A DNA stretch of 24,358 nucleotides from Bordetella parapertussis (GTDB lineage: Bacteria; Pseudomonadota; Gammaproteobacteria; Burkholderiales; Burkholderiaceae_C), in NCBI GenBank assembly GCA_945901125.1, contig CAMDKD010000041.1, positions 1 through 24,358 on the forward strand, read 5' to 3'. The notes under the pieces are model-generated. The model had not been told where the DNA came from. It ran no database searches and saw only the letters and a list, made by a program, of their open reading frames with translations. The stretch's first letter is position 1; the number at the start of each line of letters is the position of its first letter. The position numbers were made by a program, and so were the translations under genes. Below, in pieces: positions 16,080-22,919 of the stretch.

Positions 16080-16402
16080 TGATTCAACTGATATTTATTT
16101 ACCCTGACGGCCAGGAACAAGAGGCTTACGCCCAAAACGGCCAAACCTTGTTGAGCGCGGCGCAAGAGGCCGGTGTCGCGGGTTTTGTTGCCGAATGCGG
16201 CGGTAATTGCACTTGCGCCACATGCCATTGCTATATACAAGCAGAGCACGCACAAGAGCTGTTTGAGCCCTCCGAAGACGAGCAAGCCATGCTCGGCTTT
16301 ACCGCAGAGCCGCGCGAGCAAAATAGCCGCTTAGCGTGTCAAATCATGGTCGAGTATTTCATGGACGGCATGCGTGTTTACATGCCGGAGCGGCAGATTT
16401 AA
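16079..16402 (+). CDS. [2Fe-2S] ferredoxin
   Basis: The 107-residue cytoplasmic electron carrier has the adrenodoxin/putidaredoxin-type cluster motif C-X5-C-X2-C at Cys40, Cys46 and Cys49, with the fourth ligand at Cys87 (RLACQI). Two further cysteines (44 and 51) lie in the loop. The ATG overlaps the Bug gene stop by one base (TGATG); the reading frame is open further upstream but that part overlaps the Bug gene and is not needed. Ferredoxins of this type usually feed P450s or ring-hydroxylating oxygenases. No oxygenase is in the window, so its partner lies elsewhere. It is the last gene of the operon. Confidence 0.93.
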   Translation: MIQLIFIYPDGQEQEAYAQNGQTLLSAAQEAGVAGFVAECGGNCTCATCHCYIQAEHAQELFEPSEDEQAMLGFTAEPREQNSRLACQIMVEYFMDGMRVYMPERQI

Positions 16403-16448
16403 CAAAAGCTGTTTTTCAGACAAAGAGCGCAGCGCAAGCAGTATGTGC

Positions 16449-17216
16449 TTATTGTTTGAAGCGTTTACGCGTTAAGTGCAGCGCTATCGTCCAGGCGGCT
16501 ACTGCATAAGCCGCCAATATGCCTAAATGCACCAACACATGCTCGGGCCACTGGTCCATGAACAGCGGACGCACCAGCGACACGGCCTGGGTCAGCGGCA
16601 GCGCCATGGCCAGCCAGCGCACGCCTTCGGGTAAATTGTCCAACGGGAAAAACACGCCGCTTAAAAACATCATGGGTGTGAGAAACAGCGTGAAGTAGTA
16701 GGTGAAAAAATCGTAGCCCTTGGCCAAAGCGTTGAAGATCAAAGCCAGACAACTGAAGGTGATACCGACGCCGAGCAAAATGGGCCAGGCCAGCAATACC
16801 TTCCAGCTGTTGGCAATGCCTAAGGCCAGCATCACGAAGAGAATGGCCGTCGCAGTGAAGATGGCCTTGAACGCGGCCCACAGCATTTCAGCCAGCAACA
16901 CATCGTCCAAACGCACCGGCGCGTTCATGATGCCGTCCCAGGTTTTTTGCACATGCATGCGCGAAAAAGCCGAGTACAAAGCCTCGAAGGTCGCCGCGTT
17001 CATGGCGCTCATGCAAATAGAGCCGCTGGCCAGAAACACGATGTAAGACACCTTGTCCGCACCGAGTTGCACTTCGCCAACCAGCGCGCCCAGGCCATAG
17101 CCAAAAGCCACCAGCCACATCAAAGGCTCGGCGATGTTGGCGATCAGACTGGGAATGATCATCTTTCGCCAGACCAGAAAATTGCGCAAAAACACGGGCC
17201 AGAATCGCAAATGCAT
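16449..17216 (-). CDS. ABC-2 type exporter permease (NodJ-like)
   Basis: This 255-residue inner-membrane protein has six predicted helices, starting near residue 25 after FLRNFLVWRKMIIPSLIANIAEPLMWL. The pattern FTYYFTLFLTPMMFLSGVFFPLDNLPEGVRWLAMALPLTQAVSLVRPLF in the second half is the conserved ABC-2 segment and is NodJ-like. NodJ exports lipo-chitin oligosaccharides in rhizobia; the many non-symbiotic homologues have unknown substrates. The ATG at 17216 overlaps the ATPase stop by one base (TGATG), so the two are coupled. A TTG at 17219 is an unlikely alternative. It converges with the ferredoxin gene. Confidence 0.92.
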   Translation of the reverse strand: MHLRFWPVFLRNFLVWRKMIIPSLIANIAEPLMWLVAFGYGLGALVGEVQLGADKVSYIVFLASGSICMSAMNAATFEALYSAFSRMHVQKTWDGIMNAPVRLDDVLLAEMLWAAFKAIFTATAILFVMLALGIANSWKVLLAWPILLGVGITFSCLALIFNALAKGYDFFTYYFTLFLTPMMFLSGVFFPLDNLPEGVRWLAMALPLTQAVSLVRPLFMDQWPEHVLVHLGILAAYAVAAWTIALHLTRKRFKQ

Positions 17217-18139
17217 CAAGCCCCCTCGCGGATTTGCCGCCCGGTCAGTTTCAAAAACAAATCCTCCAGGTTCGCCGGGCGATGCAGACTGCGAACGCCC
17301 GGGTAAGCGGCCAGCGCTTGCAACAAGGCTTGCGCGGTTTGCGTATAGAAAAACACCGTGTCACCGCTGACCTCAACCCGTTGCGCTTGCGCGCGCAGCG
17401 GGCCGTGCGCCAGCGTTTGCGTGTCGCCGCCATACACCTCGACCACATCCGGCTCTAGGTGTTCAGCGATCAAATCCCGCGGTTTACCTTCAGCAATCTT
17501 GCGACCGTGGTCTATCACCAGCAAGCGGTCGCACAAACGTTCGGCTTCGTCCATGAAATGCGTGGTCAGCAAAATGGATTTGCCTTGTTGCAATAACTGC
17601 TGCAAACGCTCCCACATCAGGTGCCGGGCCTGCGGGTCCAGCCCGGTGGTGGGTTCGTCCAGCAGCAATAACAACGGGTCGTTGATCAGCGCGCGCGCCA
17701 GACTCAGTCTGCGTTTCATGCCGCCGGAGAGCTCGCCGGGTTTGGCGTCGGCTTTGTGGGTCAAGGAGGCGAAATCGAGCAACATAGGAATACGCGCATC
17801 TATGTCGGCGCGCTTCATACCGAAATAGCGGCCATAGACCAGCAGGTTTTCGGCGCAGGAAAAATCCGGGTCCAGGCTGTCGAACTGGCTGACCACACCC
17901 AGCCGGGATTTGATGGACAAAGCCTGCGTGGGCATGTCTTCACCGAACACGGTGACGCTGCCGCTGTCTGGCGCGGTCAGCCCCAGACACATGCGAAACG
18001 TGGTGGTTTTGCCCGCGCCATTCGGGCCGATCACGCCCAGGCATTCACCGGGGTAAAGCGCGAAAGACAAATCATCAACCACCAGGTTGTCGCCGAACCG
18101 TTTGTTCAGGTGTTCGCAGTGCAGTTGTGCAGGGTTCAT
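17216..18139 (-). CDS. ABC exporter ATPase (NodI-like)
   Basis: The 307-residue ATPase has Walker A GPNGAGKTT (38-46), Q-loop VVSQFDSLDPDFSCAENLLVYGRYFGM, the signature LSGGMKRRLSLARAL, Walker B LLLLLDEPTTGLDPQARHLMWE and H-loop LLTTHFMDEAERLCDRL. This is the DrrA/NodI class. A C-terminal domain of about 90 residues ends in the PANLEDLFLKLTGRQIREG motif typical of the class. With the overlapping permease gene it makes a two-gene exporter of unknown substrate. The ATG at 18139 is well placed before the core domain. Confidence 0.95.
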   Translation of the reverse strand: MNPAQLHCEHLNKRFGDNLVVDDLSFALYPGECLGVIGPNGAGKTTTFRMCLGLTAPDSGSVTVFGEDMPTQALSIKSRLGVVSQFDSLDPDFSCAENLLVYGRYFGMKRADIDARIPMLLDFASLTHKADAKPGELSGGMKRRLSLARALINDPLLLLLDEPTTGLDPQARHLMWERLQQLLQQGKSILLTTHFMDEAERLCDRLLVIDHGRKIAEGKPRDLIAEHLEPDVVEVYGGDTQTLAHGPLRAQAQRVEVSGDTVFFYTQTAQALLQALAAYPGVRSLHRPANLEDLFLKLTGRQIREGA

Positions 18140-18253
18140 GGGGATTCAGGAAAAGACAGGCTGTATTGTGCATTGACGGTATGTCTGCGCTGTGGCTCTA
18201 CCGAGTTATGAGACTTACAAAAGAGAGCTGAAAAAGTTCGACCCTGAGGCCCA

Positions 18254-18279
18254 TTGACCTTGGTCATCGGTGTTATAGT
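18254..18279 (+). promoter_or_regulatory. Possible promoter of tRNA-Phe
   Basis: TTGACC (18254-18259) and TATAGT (18274-18279) precede the tRNA by a distance suitable for a start near 18286. The spacer of 14 nt is too short for a standard sigma70 promoter, so one of the two boxes may be wrong. A small palindrome, TGACC-TT-GGTCA (18255-18266), overlaps the -35 box. Confidence 0.35.
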
Positions 18280-18291
18280 CTTATCCCTTAC

Positions 18292-18367
18292 GGCCCGGTA
18301 GCTCAGTTGGTAGAGCAGCGGATTGAAAATCCGCGTGTCAGTGGTTCGATTCCACTCCAGGCCACCA
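18292..18367 (+). tRNA. tRNA-Phe (anticodon GAA), target of island integration
   Basis: The 76-nt gene folds as a standard cloverleaf: D stem GCTC/GAGC, anticodon stem GCGGA/TCCGC around loop TTGAAAA, T stem AGTGG/CCACT, and an encoded CCA end. The anticodon GAA is at 18325-18327. The acceptor stem GGCCCGG/CCAGGCC pairs except for C5-A68. That mismatch is what one would expect if the 3' half came from an integrating element while the 5' half is native. The 3' half, from the first anticodon-loop base, is repeated at 20492. Confidence 0.97.
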
Positions 18368-18434
18368 TATTCATTGGGTCGGCAGCCGAAAACGTGCTAC
18401 CAAACTCTGTAGCACGGTTGTCGCACGGTTTGGC
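18323..18434 (+). repeat. Attachment repeat, copy 1 (attL in tRNA-Phe)
   Basis: The first 57 bp (18323-18379) are identical to 20492-20548, and the remaining 55 bp differ at 5 positions. The repeat starts at the first base of the anticodon loop, a classic crossover site of tRNA-targeting tyrosine recombinases. Beyond the CCA it holds a perfect inverted repeat, CGTGCTAC-N8-GTAGCACG (18393-18416), and two direct copies of GCACGGTT 11 bp apart (18412 and 18423), possibly recombinase or excisionase arm sites. Weaker similarity continues for about 30 bp. Confidence 0.9.
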
Positions 18435-18560
18435 ATCTGCAAACAAAAGAAATCCTGTGGTTTTATGCCCTACAGCCCAAAGCATGCGACCCTACAAAAG
18501 TTTTCTCGTTTTCTGTTTATATGAAATTTTGGAAAGAAAGAATTGATTTAAGGTGAGGTT

Positions 18561-20441
18561 ATGAAATCTATCAGTTCTGATTATTTGAAAATAATTTTAG
18601 TATTGCTATTTATATATCTTGCACAATCAGCAATTGCGGCAGAAAAGTGTGCGCTATCTCATCAATTAACTGACTCTTCAAAAAAAATTCACTGTCTAGA
18701 TAAATTTGATTTCAGCAAAAGAAAATATGATAATTTTAATATACCGCTAGACAGGGCTGTTAGGGGATTAAATTGCTGGTCTCTTGCTATTCCGAATGAA
18801 ACAAGTTGCAACAATATCATTGGATTCAGTGCGCGAGATCCTCTATGGTGTATGGACCGAGAAGTAAGGGCACAAAATAAAAAGTCTGCTTTATCAATGT
18901 GTGAGGCAAAGGGTTGCAAATGTTCTTTGGTAATTGATGCAAATGATATTGTAGATACCAAACTATTTTTTTCGTATGCCATGCGTGAAACTGAATTAGT
19001 GGTTCACGACAATACTAAAAAAGAAGCCAAGGAAAGTGTCAATAATAAATCCGACCTTAATAACAGCCAGTCAGAAAAGAATCAATCTATTATTAATGCT
19101 GAAAAAGAAAAGCAAGCACAACAAGATTTAAAACTGGCACAAGACTTAAAAGCAATTGAAGATGTAAAAGCAAAAGCACAACAAGAATTGAAACTGGCAC
19201 AAGAGGCTAAAGCAAGGGAAGATGCAATCTCTGAAGCTAGACAAAAAGCACAACAAGAATTGAAACTGGCACAAGAGGCTCAAGCAAGAGAAGATGCAAT
19301 CTCTGAAGCCAGACAAAAAGCGCAACAAGAACTGAGACAGTCTCAAGATGCTGAAGCAAGAGCGGCGGCATTAGAGAAATTAAAACAAGAGGAATACCAA
19401 AAGGAGAAACAGAGTGCCGCAGCGAAAGCACGAGTGCTTGAAGAAATCAAAGCAGAGGCATATGCCAAAGAAAAAGCAATTCTTGAAGCCAAAGCCAAGG
19501 CGCAGGCTGATTTAAAAGCAGAAGAAATAGCAAAAATACAAGCAGAAGAACAAGCAAAAGCACAAGCAATAATTGACGAGAAAAATCGTGTGGCTGCTGC
19601 AAAGGCTGCAGTAGAGCAGGCTAAGAAAAATAGAGAACAGGAAATAGCAGAAGAAAAAACAAAGATTGCTGAATCTCAGAAAAAGATTGAAGAATTAAAA
19701 AACAAGCCTTTAGATATTGAAAATTCTAAGTTAGATAAGCAACAATCAAAATCGGCATCGAAAAAAAATGCTGAAGAGACAATTTCTGAAACACAAAAAG
19801 TAGGAATGTGTGCTGGTTACCATATTTTTTGGTACTTATTGAGTTTAAAAGCTAATAATAATAATGATGCAACTTTTAGTGAAAAAATATGGACAGACCT
19901 AGATATGAAATACAAAGGTAATCCTGAATATAACGATGCTCAATCAAAATCAGCGCCTATCCTAACCAAAGCCTTTGAGTCTAAAAACGTTAATTTGATA
20001 AAAAGTTTTGCTGGAACTTGCCAAGAAGTTGGTTTACCGATTGGTCAAAATACAAAATACGAAAAGAGTGATCCATTACCAGAAAATGAATTTCCATATT
20101 TTGCAATAATTAGATGTTATCCTAAAAATCAACCAGAAATAAGGCATTTGATGTTTACTCCTTGTTTTGCAGGCGGAAGTAATTTTACAACTGATCTAGA
20201 GATAACTAATGGAAAAGAATACGGACTATATTCAGGATATTCAGTGCAAAATCAAATTGCCAAATTAGGTACTGTTTCTCAAGAAGGTGTGAAAATTTTA
20301 CTTAGAAAAGAATTCAAAATCAGTGCTCAAAACGCACATGGTGTTTATATGCTTAACATAGCGATTTATGATGCAAAAACAAATAATATAATAGAACAAA
20401 AAAGTGCTTCCCTATATGGTTTTATTGGGTTTCGAAATTAA
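18561..20441 (+). CDS. Secreted coiled-coil protein of unknown function (island cargo)
   Basis: I do not recognise this 626-residue protein. The ATG follows a good ribosome site (AAGGTGAGG). A signal peptide is clear (residues 1-27, cleavage near AIAA-EK). Residues 28-125 form a cysteine-rich domain with eight cysteines. Residues 170-405 are a long charged Ala/Lys/Glu/Gln helix, TolA-like in composition and probably a coiled coil. It contains two 24-residue repeats (KAQQELKLAQEA type) plus partial copies. Residues 413-626 form a globular C-terminal domain starting VGMCAGYHIFWYLLS, with four more cysteines. It is the only gene between the two attachment repeats and is strongly AT-rich. A periplasmic or surface-spanning role is possible; no function is assigned. 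Confidence 0.85.
   Translation: MKSISSDYLKIILVLLFIYLAQSAIAAEKCALSHQLTDSSKKIHCLDKFDFSKRKYDNFNIPLDRAVRGLNCWSLAIPNETSCNNIIGFSARDPLWCMDREVRAQNKKSALSMCEAKGCKCSLVIDANDIVDTKLFFSYAMRETELVVHDNTKKEAKESVNNKSDLNNSQSEKNQSIINAEKEKQAQQDLKLAQDLKAIEDVKAKAQQELKLAQEAKAREDAISEARQKAQQELKLAQEAQAREDAISEARQKAQQELRQSQDAEARAAALEKLKQEEYQKEKQSAAAKARVLEEIKAEAYAKEKAILEAKAKAQADLKAEEIAKIQAEEQAKAQAIIDEKNRVAAAKAAVEQAKKNREQEIAEEKTKIAESQKKIEELKNKPLDIENSKLDKQQSKSASKKNAEETISETQKVGMCAGYHIFWYLLSLKANNNNDATFSEKIWTDLDMKYKGNPEYNDAQSKSAPILTKAFESKNVNLIKSFAGTCQEVGLPIGQNTKYEKSDPLPENEFPYFAIIRCYPKNQPEIRHLMFTPCFAGGSNFTTDLEITNGKEYGLYSGYSVQNQIAKLGTVSQEGVKILLRKEFKISAQNAHGVYMLNIAIYDAKTNNIIEQKSASLYGFIGFRN
19116..19345 (+). repeat. 72-bp in-frame tandem repeats in the coiled-coil gene
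   Basis: Two near-identical 72-bp units, 19176-19247 and 19248-19319, differ at 3 bases. A partial third unit follows from 19320 and a diverged 60-bp unit precedes from 19116. Each full unit encodes 24 residues, so gain or loss of units keeps the frame and changes only the length of the helix. Confidence 0.85.
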
Positions 20442-20792
20442 AACAATATTTGCAAGCCCCACAAACATTGAGGATTTGGGCGCCACGTGTGTTGAAAATC
20501 CGCGTGTCAGTGGTTCGATTCCACTCCAGGCCACCATATTCATTGGGTTTGCGGCTGAAAACGTGCTACCAAACTCTGTAGCACGGTTATCGCACGGTTT
20601 GGCTGCTTTAGTTGTGTGAAATGCTTTGGTTATTTGCTGCACCCAAACCAGCTGCCGCGCTTGATTTACACCCCTTCGTTCAACTCTGTCCCACACAGCC
20701 AAATTGGTTGCGCTCTGCGGCAGAAATTTGTCGCACGTTTTGGCTTTTGGCAATAAACTGCAAATTAATACATATGGTTTGTAGGAGGCAAA
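20442..20792. other. Gene-free junction region with attachment copy 2
   Basis: This stretch of about 350 bp has no convincing gene; the reading frames through it are translations of the tRNA fragment. It holds the second attachment repeat (20492-20603). After that, similarity to the sequence behind copy 1 continues weakly, with a GAAAT-CT-TGGTT pattern at the same spacing (18449 and 20618). A solitary TCGCACGTTTTGGC (20731-20744) differs by one base from the end of the repeat. The ribosome site of the next gene lies at its right end. Confidence 0.7.
20492..20603 (+). repeat. Attachment repeat, copy 2 (tRNA-Phe 3' fragment)
   Basis: This is a direct copy of 18323-18434 (57 identical bases, then 50 of 55). 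The bases left of it (20470-20491) have no similarity to the 5' half of the tRNA, so it is only a 3' fragment and not a second tRNA gene. Its acceptor half reads CCAGGCC, the same as copy 1. It therefore carries the base that mismatches the native 5' half and is probably element-derived rather than the original chromosomal end. Inverted repeat at 20562-20585; GCACGGTT copies at 20581 and 20592. Confidence 0.88.
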
Positions 20793-21632
20793 ATGGAAGC
20801 AATAAACAAAAGTAGATGGGGTATTGTTGCACTCTCAGTTTTTATGCTGTTTGTTACTATGGTGAATGCATCAATAAATGGGCAAAAAAACTCTTTTTAC
20901 TATGCTGTTTGGATATTTGTGGCTTGGTATGGATACAAAGGGAACTTAGAACAAATTAGAAGCTGGTTGAAATTATTAATCATTATCAATATTCTGGCTA
21001 TAGTGGGCATAGCGATATTTGTAGAAAACAATATTACAGATTTAGTAATTAAAGGCGCTACTAAAGAAAGTATGGTGATAGGCATTTTAGTAATGCTAAT
21101 CCCGAAAATATTTTTATATATGTACTGTGGCTTAAAAATTAATGATAAGAATACTGAGTTAGGAAATAGCGGCGCTCAAATAATAAGTGCACCAATATTG
21201 AAAAAAAATGATGATGAAATGTGGGAAAAAGTAGCGGAAGAATTTGAAAGTGAAAAAAGGAAAAAAGGACTATACGCAAAATTGTTTGCCGAAACTAATG
21301 GGGATGAAATAAAAATCAAAGCCATGTATTACAAAATTAGAATAGAAGAAATGAATGCAGCAGAAAAAGAATCATTTAGTAAATTTCTTAAAAGCGATAA
21401 AAAGGGTTATGAAGATATTAGCGAAGAGGATTGCATTAGATTTAATTGGTTTGAGAAATTTACCTTGAATGGTTATGAGTGTTTAGATTTATACAATGGA
21501 AAAGCGTTGGTGATTACACCAAAACGAAAATTAGTTTATAAAAATTTAGCGGCTCTGCAAAATGCCATGACAGAGCAAAAAAGGTCTGGGATATTTACAA
21601 ATGAAAATAAAATTAAAGATATTTTTACTTAA
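20793..21632 (+). CDS. Membrane protein of unknown function
   Basis: The 279-residue protein starts at an ATG with a strong TAGGAGG ribosome site. The first 120 residues contain four hydrophobic segments (about 9-27, 35-47, 60-78 and 92-115). They are followed by a linker and a hydrophilic C-terminal domain (about 143-279). The linker region EKRKKGLYAKLFAETNGDEIKIKAMYYKIRIEEM resembles a small helical segment seen in various unrelated bacterial membrane and zinc-ribbon proteins, recalled from memory and of unknown function. It is AT-rich and lies just left of the integrase gene, with 3 nt between the stop and the possible TTG start of the integrase. No function is assigned. Confidence 0.82.
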   Translation: MEAINKSRWGIVALSVFMLFVTMVNASINGQKNSFYYAVWIFVAWYGYKGNLEQIRSWLKLLIIINILAIVGIAIFVENNITDLVIKGATKESMVIGILVMLIPKIFLYMYCGLKINDKNTELGNSGAQIISAPILKKNDDEMWEKVAEEFESEKRKKGLYAKLFAETNGDEIKIKAMYYKIRIEEMNAAEKESFSKFLKSDKKGYEDISEEDCIRFNWFEKFTLNGYECLDLYNGKALVITPKRKLVYKNLAALQNAMTEQKRSGIFTNENKIKDIFT

Positions 21633-21635
21633 CAT

Positions 21636-22919
21636 TTGGGTGTCCTTTCTGTGCAAATAGAAGTCAAACTTGTGAATGAAAACCTCGCACACGCACGTGG
21701 TGGTGAGGTTGTGCTGTACAGACGTCCAGACAGTCAGCGTTGGCAAGCACGGTTCAAACTAAAAGACATGCAGTGGCGCAGAACAGCCACCAAACATATC
21801 AACTTGCAGTATGCGGCGCAGACAGCATGCGAAGCCTATGACAGAGCAAGATTTTTGTTTGACGAAAACATTCCCATCGCCAGCAAACGCTTTGATGCTG
21901 CTGCCAACTTGGCAGTGGAAGAATTAACCAAACAGTTGGCTGCCAAAGTTGGCAAGAGTGTTTACAAAGACTATGTCACAGTCATCAACAAATACTTGAT
22001 TCCATTTTTTGGACGCTACAACATCAACTCAATTGGCTATGAAGAGATGCAGGCGTTTGGTGCATGGCGTGAACGTTTGATGGGACGAAAGCCAGCTGCC
22101 AGCACAGTAACCACACACATCAGTGCAATGAACCGTGTGTTTGATGTGGCACTGGAGCGTGGGTGGGTTGTGCGAGCGCAGATTCCCAAAGTAAAGAACA
22201 CAGGCAGCAAGGGCACAGCACGCGAGGCTTTTAGTCAAAGCGAATACAACAGCCTTGCCAGCTACATGGTGAACTGGAGTGAGCAAGGGCACACTGAGAA
22301 AACACGCCACATGCGTGCCCTGCTGCGTGACTATGTGCTGGTGCTGAAGAACACTGGCGTGCGACATGGAACTGAAGCACTGGGCTTGAGATGGCGTGAT
22401 ATTGCATTTATTAAACGTGGCGATGAGCGTTATTTGCAGTTCACTGTGACAGGCAAGACTGGCAGACGCACATTGATTGCCACACACCACACAGAAGAAT
22501 ACCTGCGTAGGCTGCAACTGCGTCAACCCACATTAGCCAAGTTCTCATTTGAGGACTTGCTGAAGAAAAAAATAAATCAACCAGTGTTCAAGTTAGCCAC
22601 TGGAGAAACCACAAAGAACTTGGCTGGCACGTTTAGGGTGTTGATGCGAGACAGTGGCTTGGATGCACACAAGGATGTGAAACACAAGCGAACCTTGTAT
22701 TCCTTGCGTCACACCTATGCACACTTTGCGCTGATGAAAGACAGGATGAGTGTGTATACGCTGGCTGAGCAAATGGGCACCAGTGTCAAAATGATTGAGC
22801 AGCACTACGGGCACATCACACCAGCACTGAAGGCACAAGAGATTGCTGGCAAGCGACATGTGCCGCGTGTGGCAGCTGTGACAACAAAAATGAAGAAGCC
22901 AACTAAGGATGCATTTTGA
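21636..22919 (+). CDS. Tyrosine recombinase (phage-type integrase)
   Basis: The protein of up to 427 residues catalyses site-specific integration and excision. With TTG at 21636 as residue 1, the catalytic positions are Arg243 (NTGVRHGTEALGLRW), Lys274 (VTGKTGRRTL), Arg358 in YSLRHTYA and the nucleophile Tyr391 (EQHYGH). The first His of the usual H-x-L-R-H box is Tyr, and the LGH box reads MGTS, variants common in one phage-integrase group. An N-terminal arm-binding-like segment (about 24-60) and a core-binding SAM-like domain (about 90-195) precede the catalytic domain. GTG at 21651 is an alternative start; neither has a good ribosome site. It lies right of attachment copy 2 and probably drives integration at tRNA-Phe. 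Confidence 0.94.
   Translation: MGVLSVQIEVKLVNENLAHARGGEVVLYRRPDSQRWQARFKLKDMQWRRTATKHINLQYAAQTACEAYDRARFLFDENIPIASKRFDAAANLAVEELTKQLAAKVGKSVYKDYVTVINKYLIPFFGRYNINSIGYEEMQAFGAWRERLMGRKPAASTVTTHISAMNRVFDVALERGWVVRAQIPKVKNTGSKGTAREAFSQSEYNSLASYMVNWSEQGHTEKTRHMRALLRDYVLVLKNTGVRHGTEALGLRWRDIAFIKRGDERYLQFTVTGKTGRRTLIATHHTEEYLRRLQLRQPTLAKFSFEDLLKKKINQPVFKLATGETTKNLAGTFRVLMRDSGLDAHKDVKHKRTLYSLRHTYAHFALMKDRMSVYTLAEQMGTSVKMIEQHYGHITPALKAQEIAGKRHVPRVAAVTTKMKKPTKDAF

Noticed and set aside
16436..16450. AAGCA-GTATG-TGCTT hairpin between the convergent ferredoxin and ABC permease genes as a terminator
   Set aside because: The stem is only 5 bp and AT-leaning, no proper T run follows, and it overlaps the permease stop codon; not convincing.
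18393..18416. Hairpin behind tRNA-Phe as a rho-independent terminator
   Set aside because: No T run follows it, and it is conserved in the second attachment copy that has no gene ending there; a recombination-site role fits better.
18303..18546. Short open frames across tRNA-Phe on both strands, and their counterparts at 20404-20753
   Set aside because: They are translations of the tRNA and its repeated fragment (the familiar WSGIEPLTRGFS-type artefact).
20492..20603. Copy 2 as a second tRNA-Phe gene or as the native attR
   Set aside because: It lacks the 5' half of a tRNA, and its acceptor half has the element-type base that mismatches the native 5' half, so neither reading fits well.
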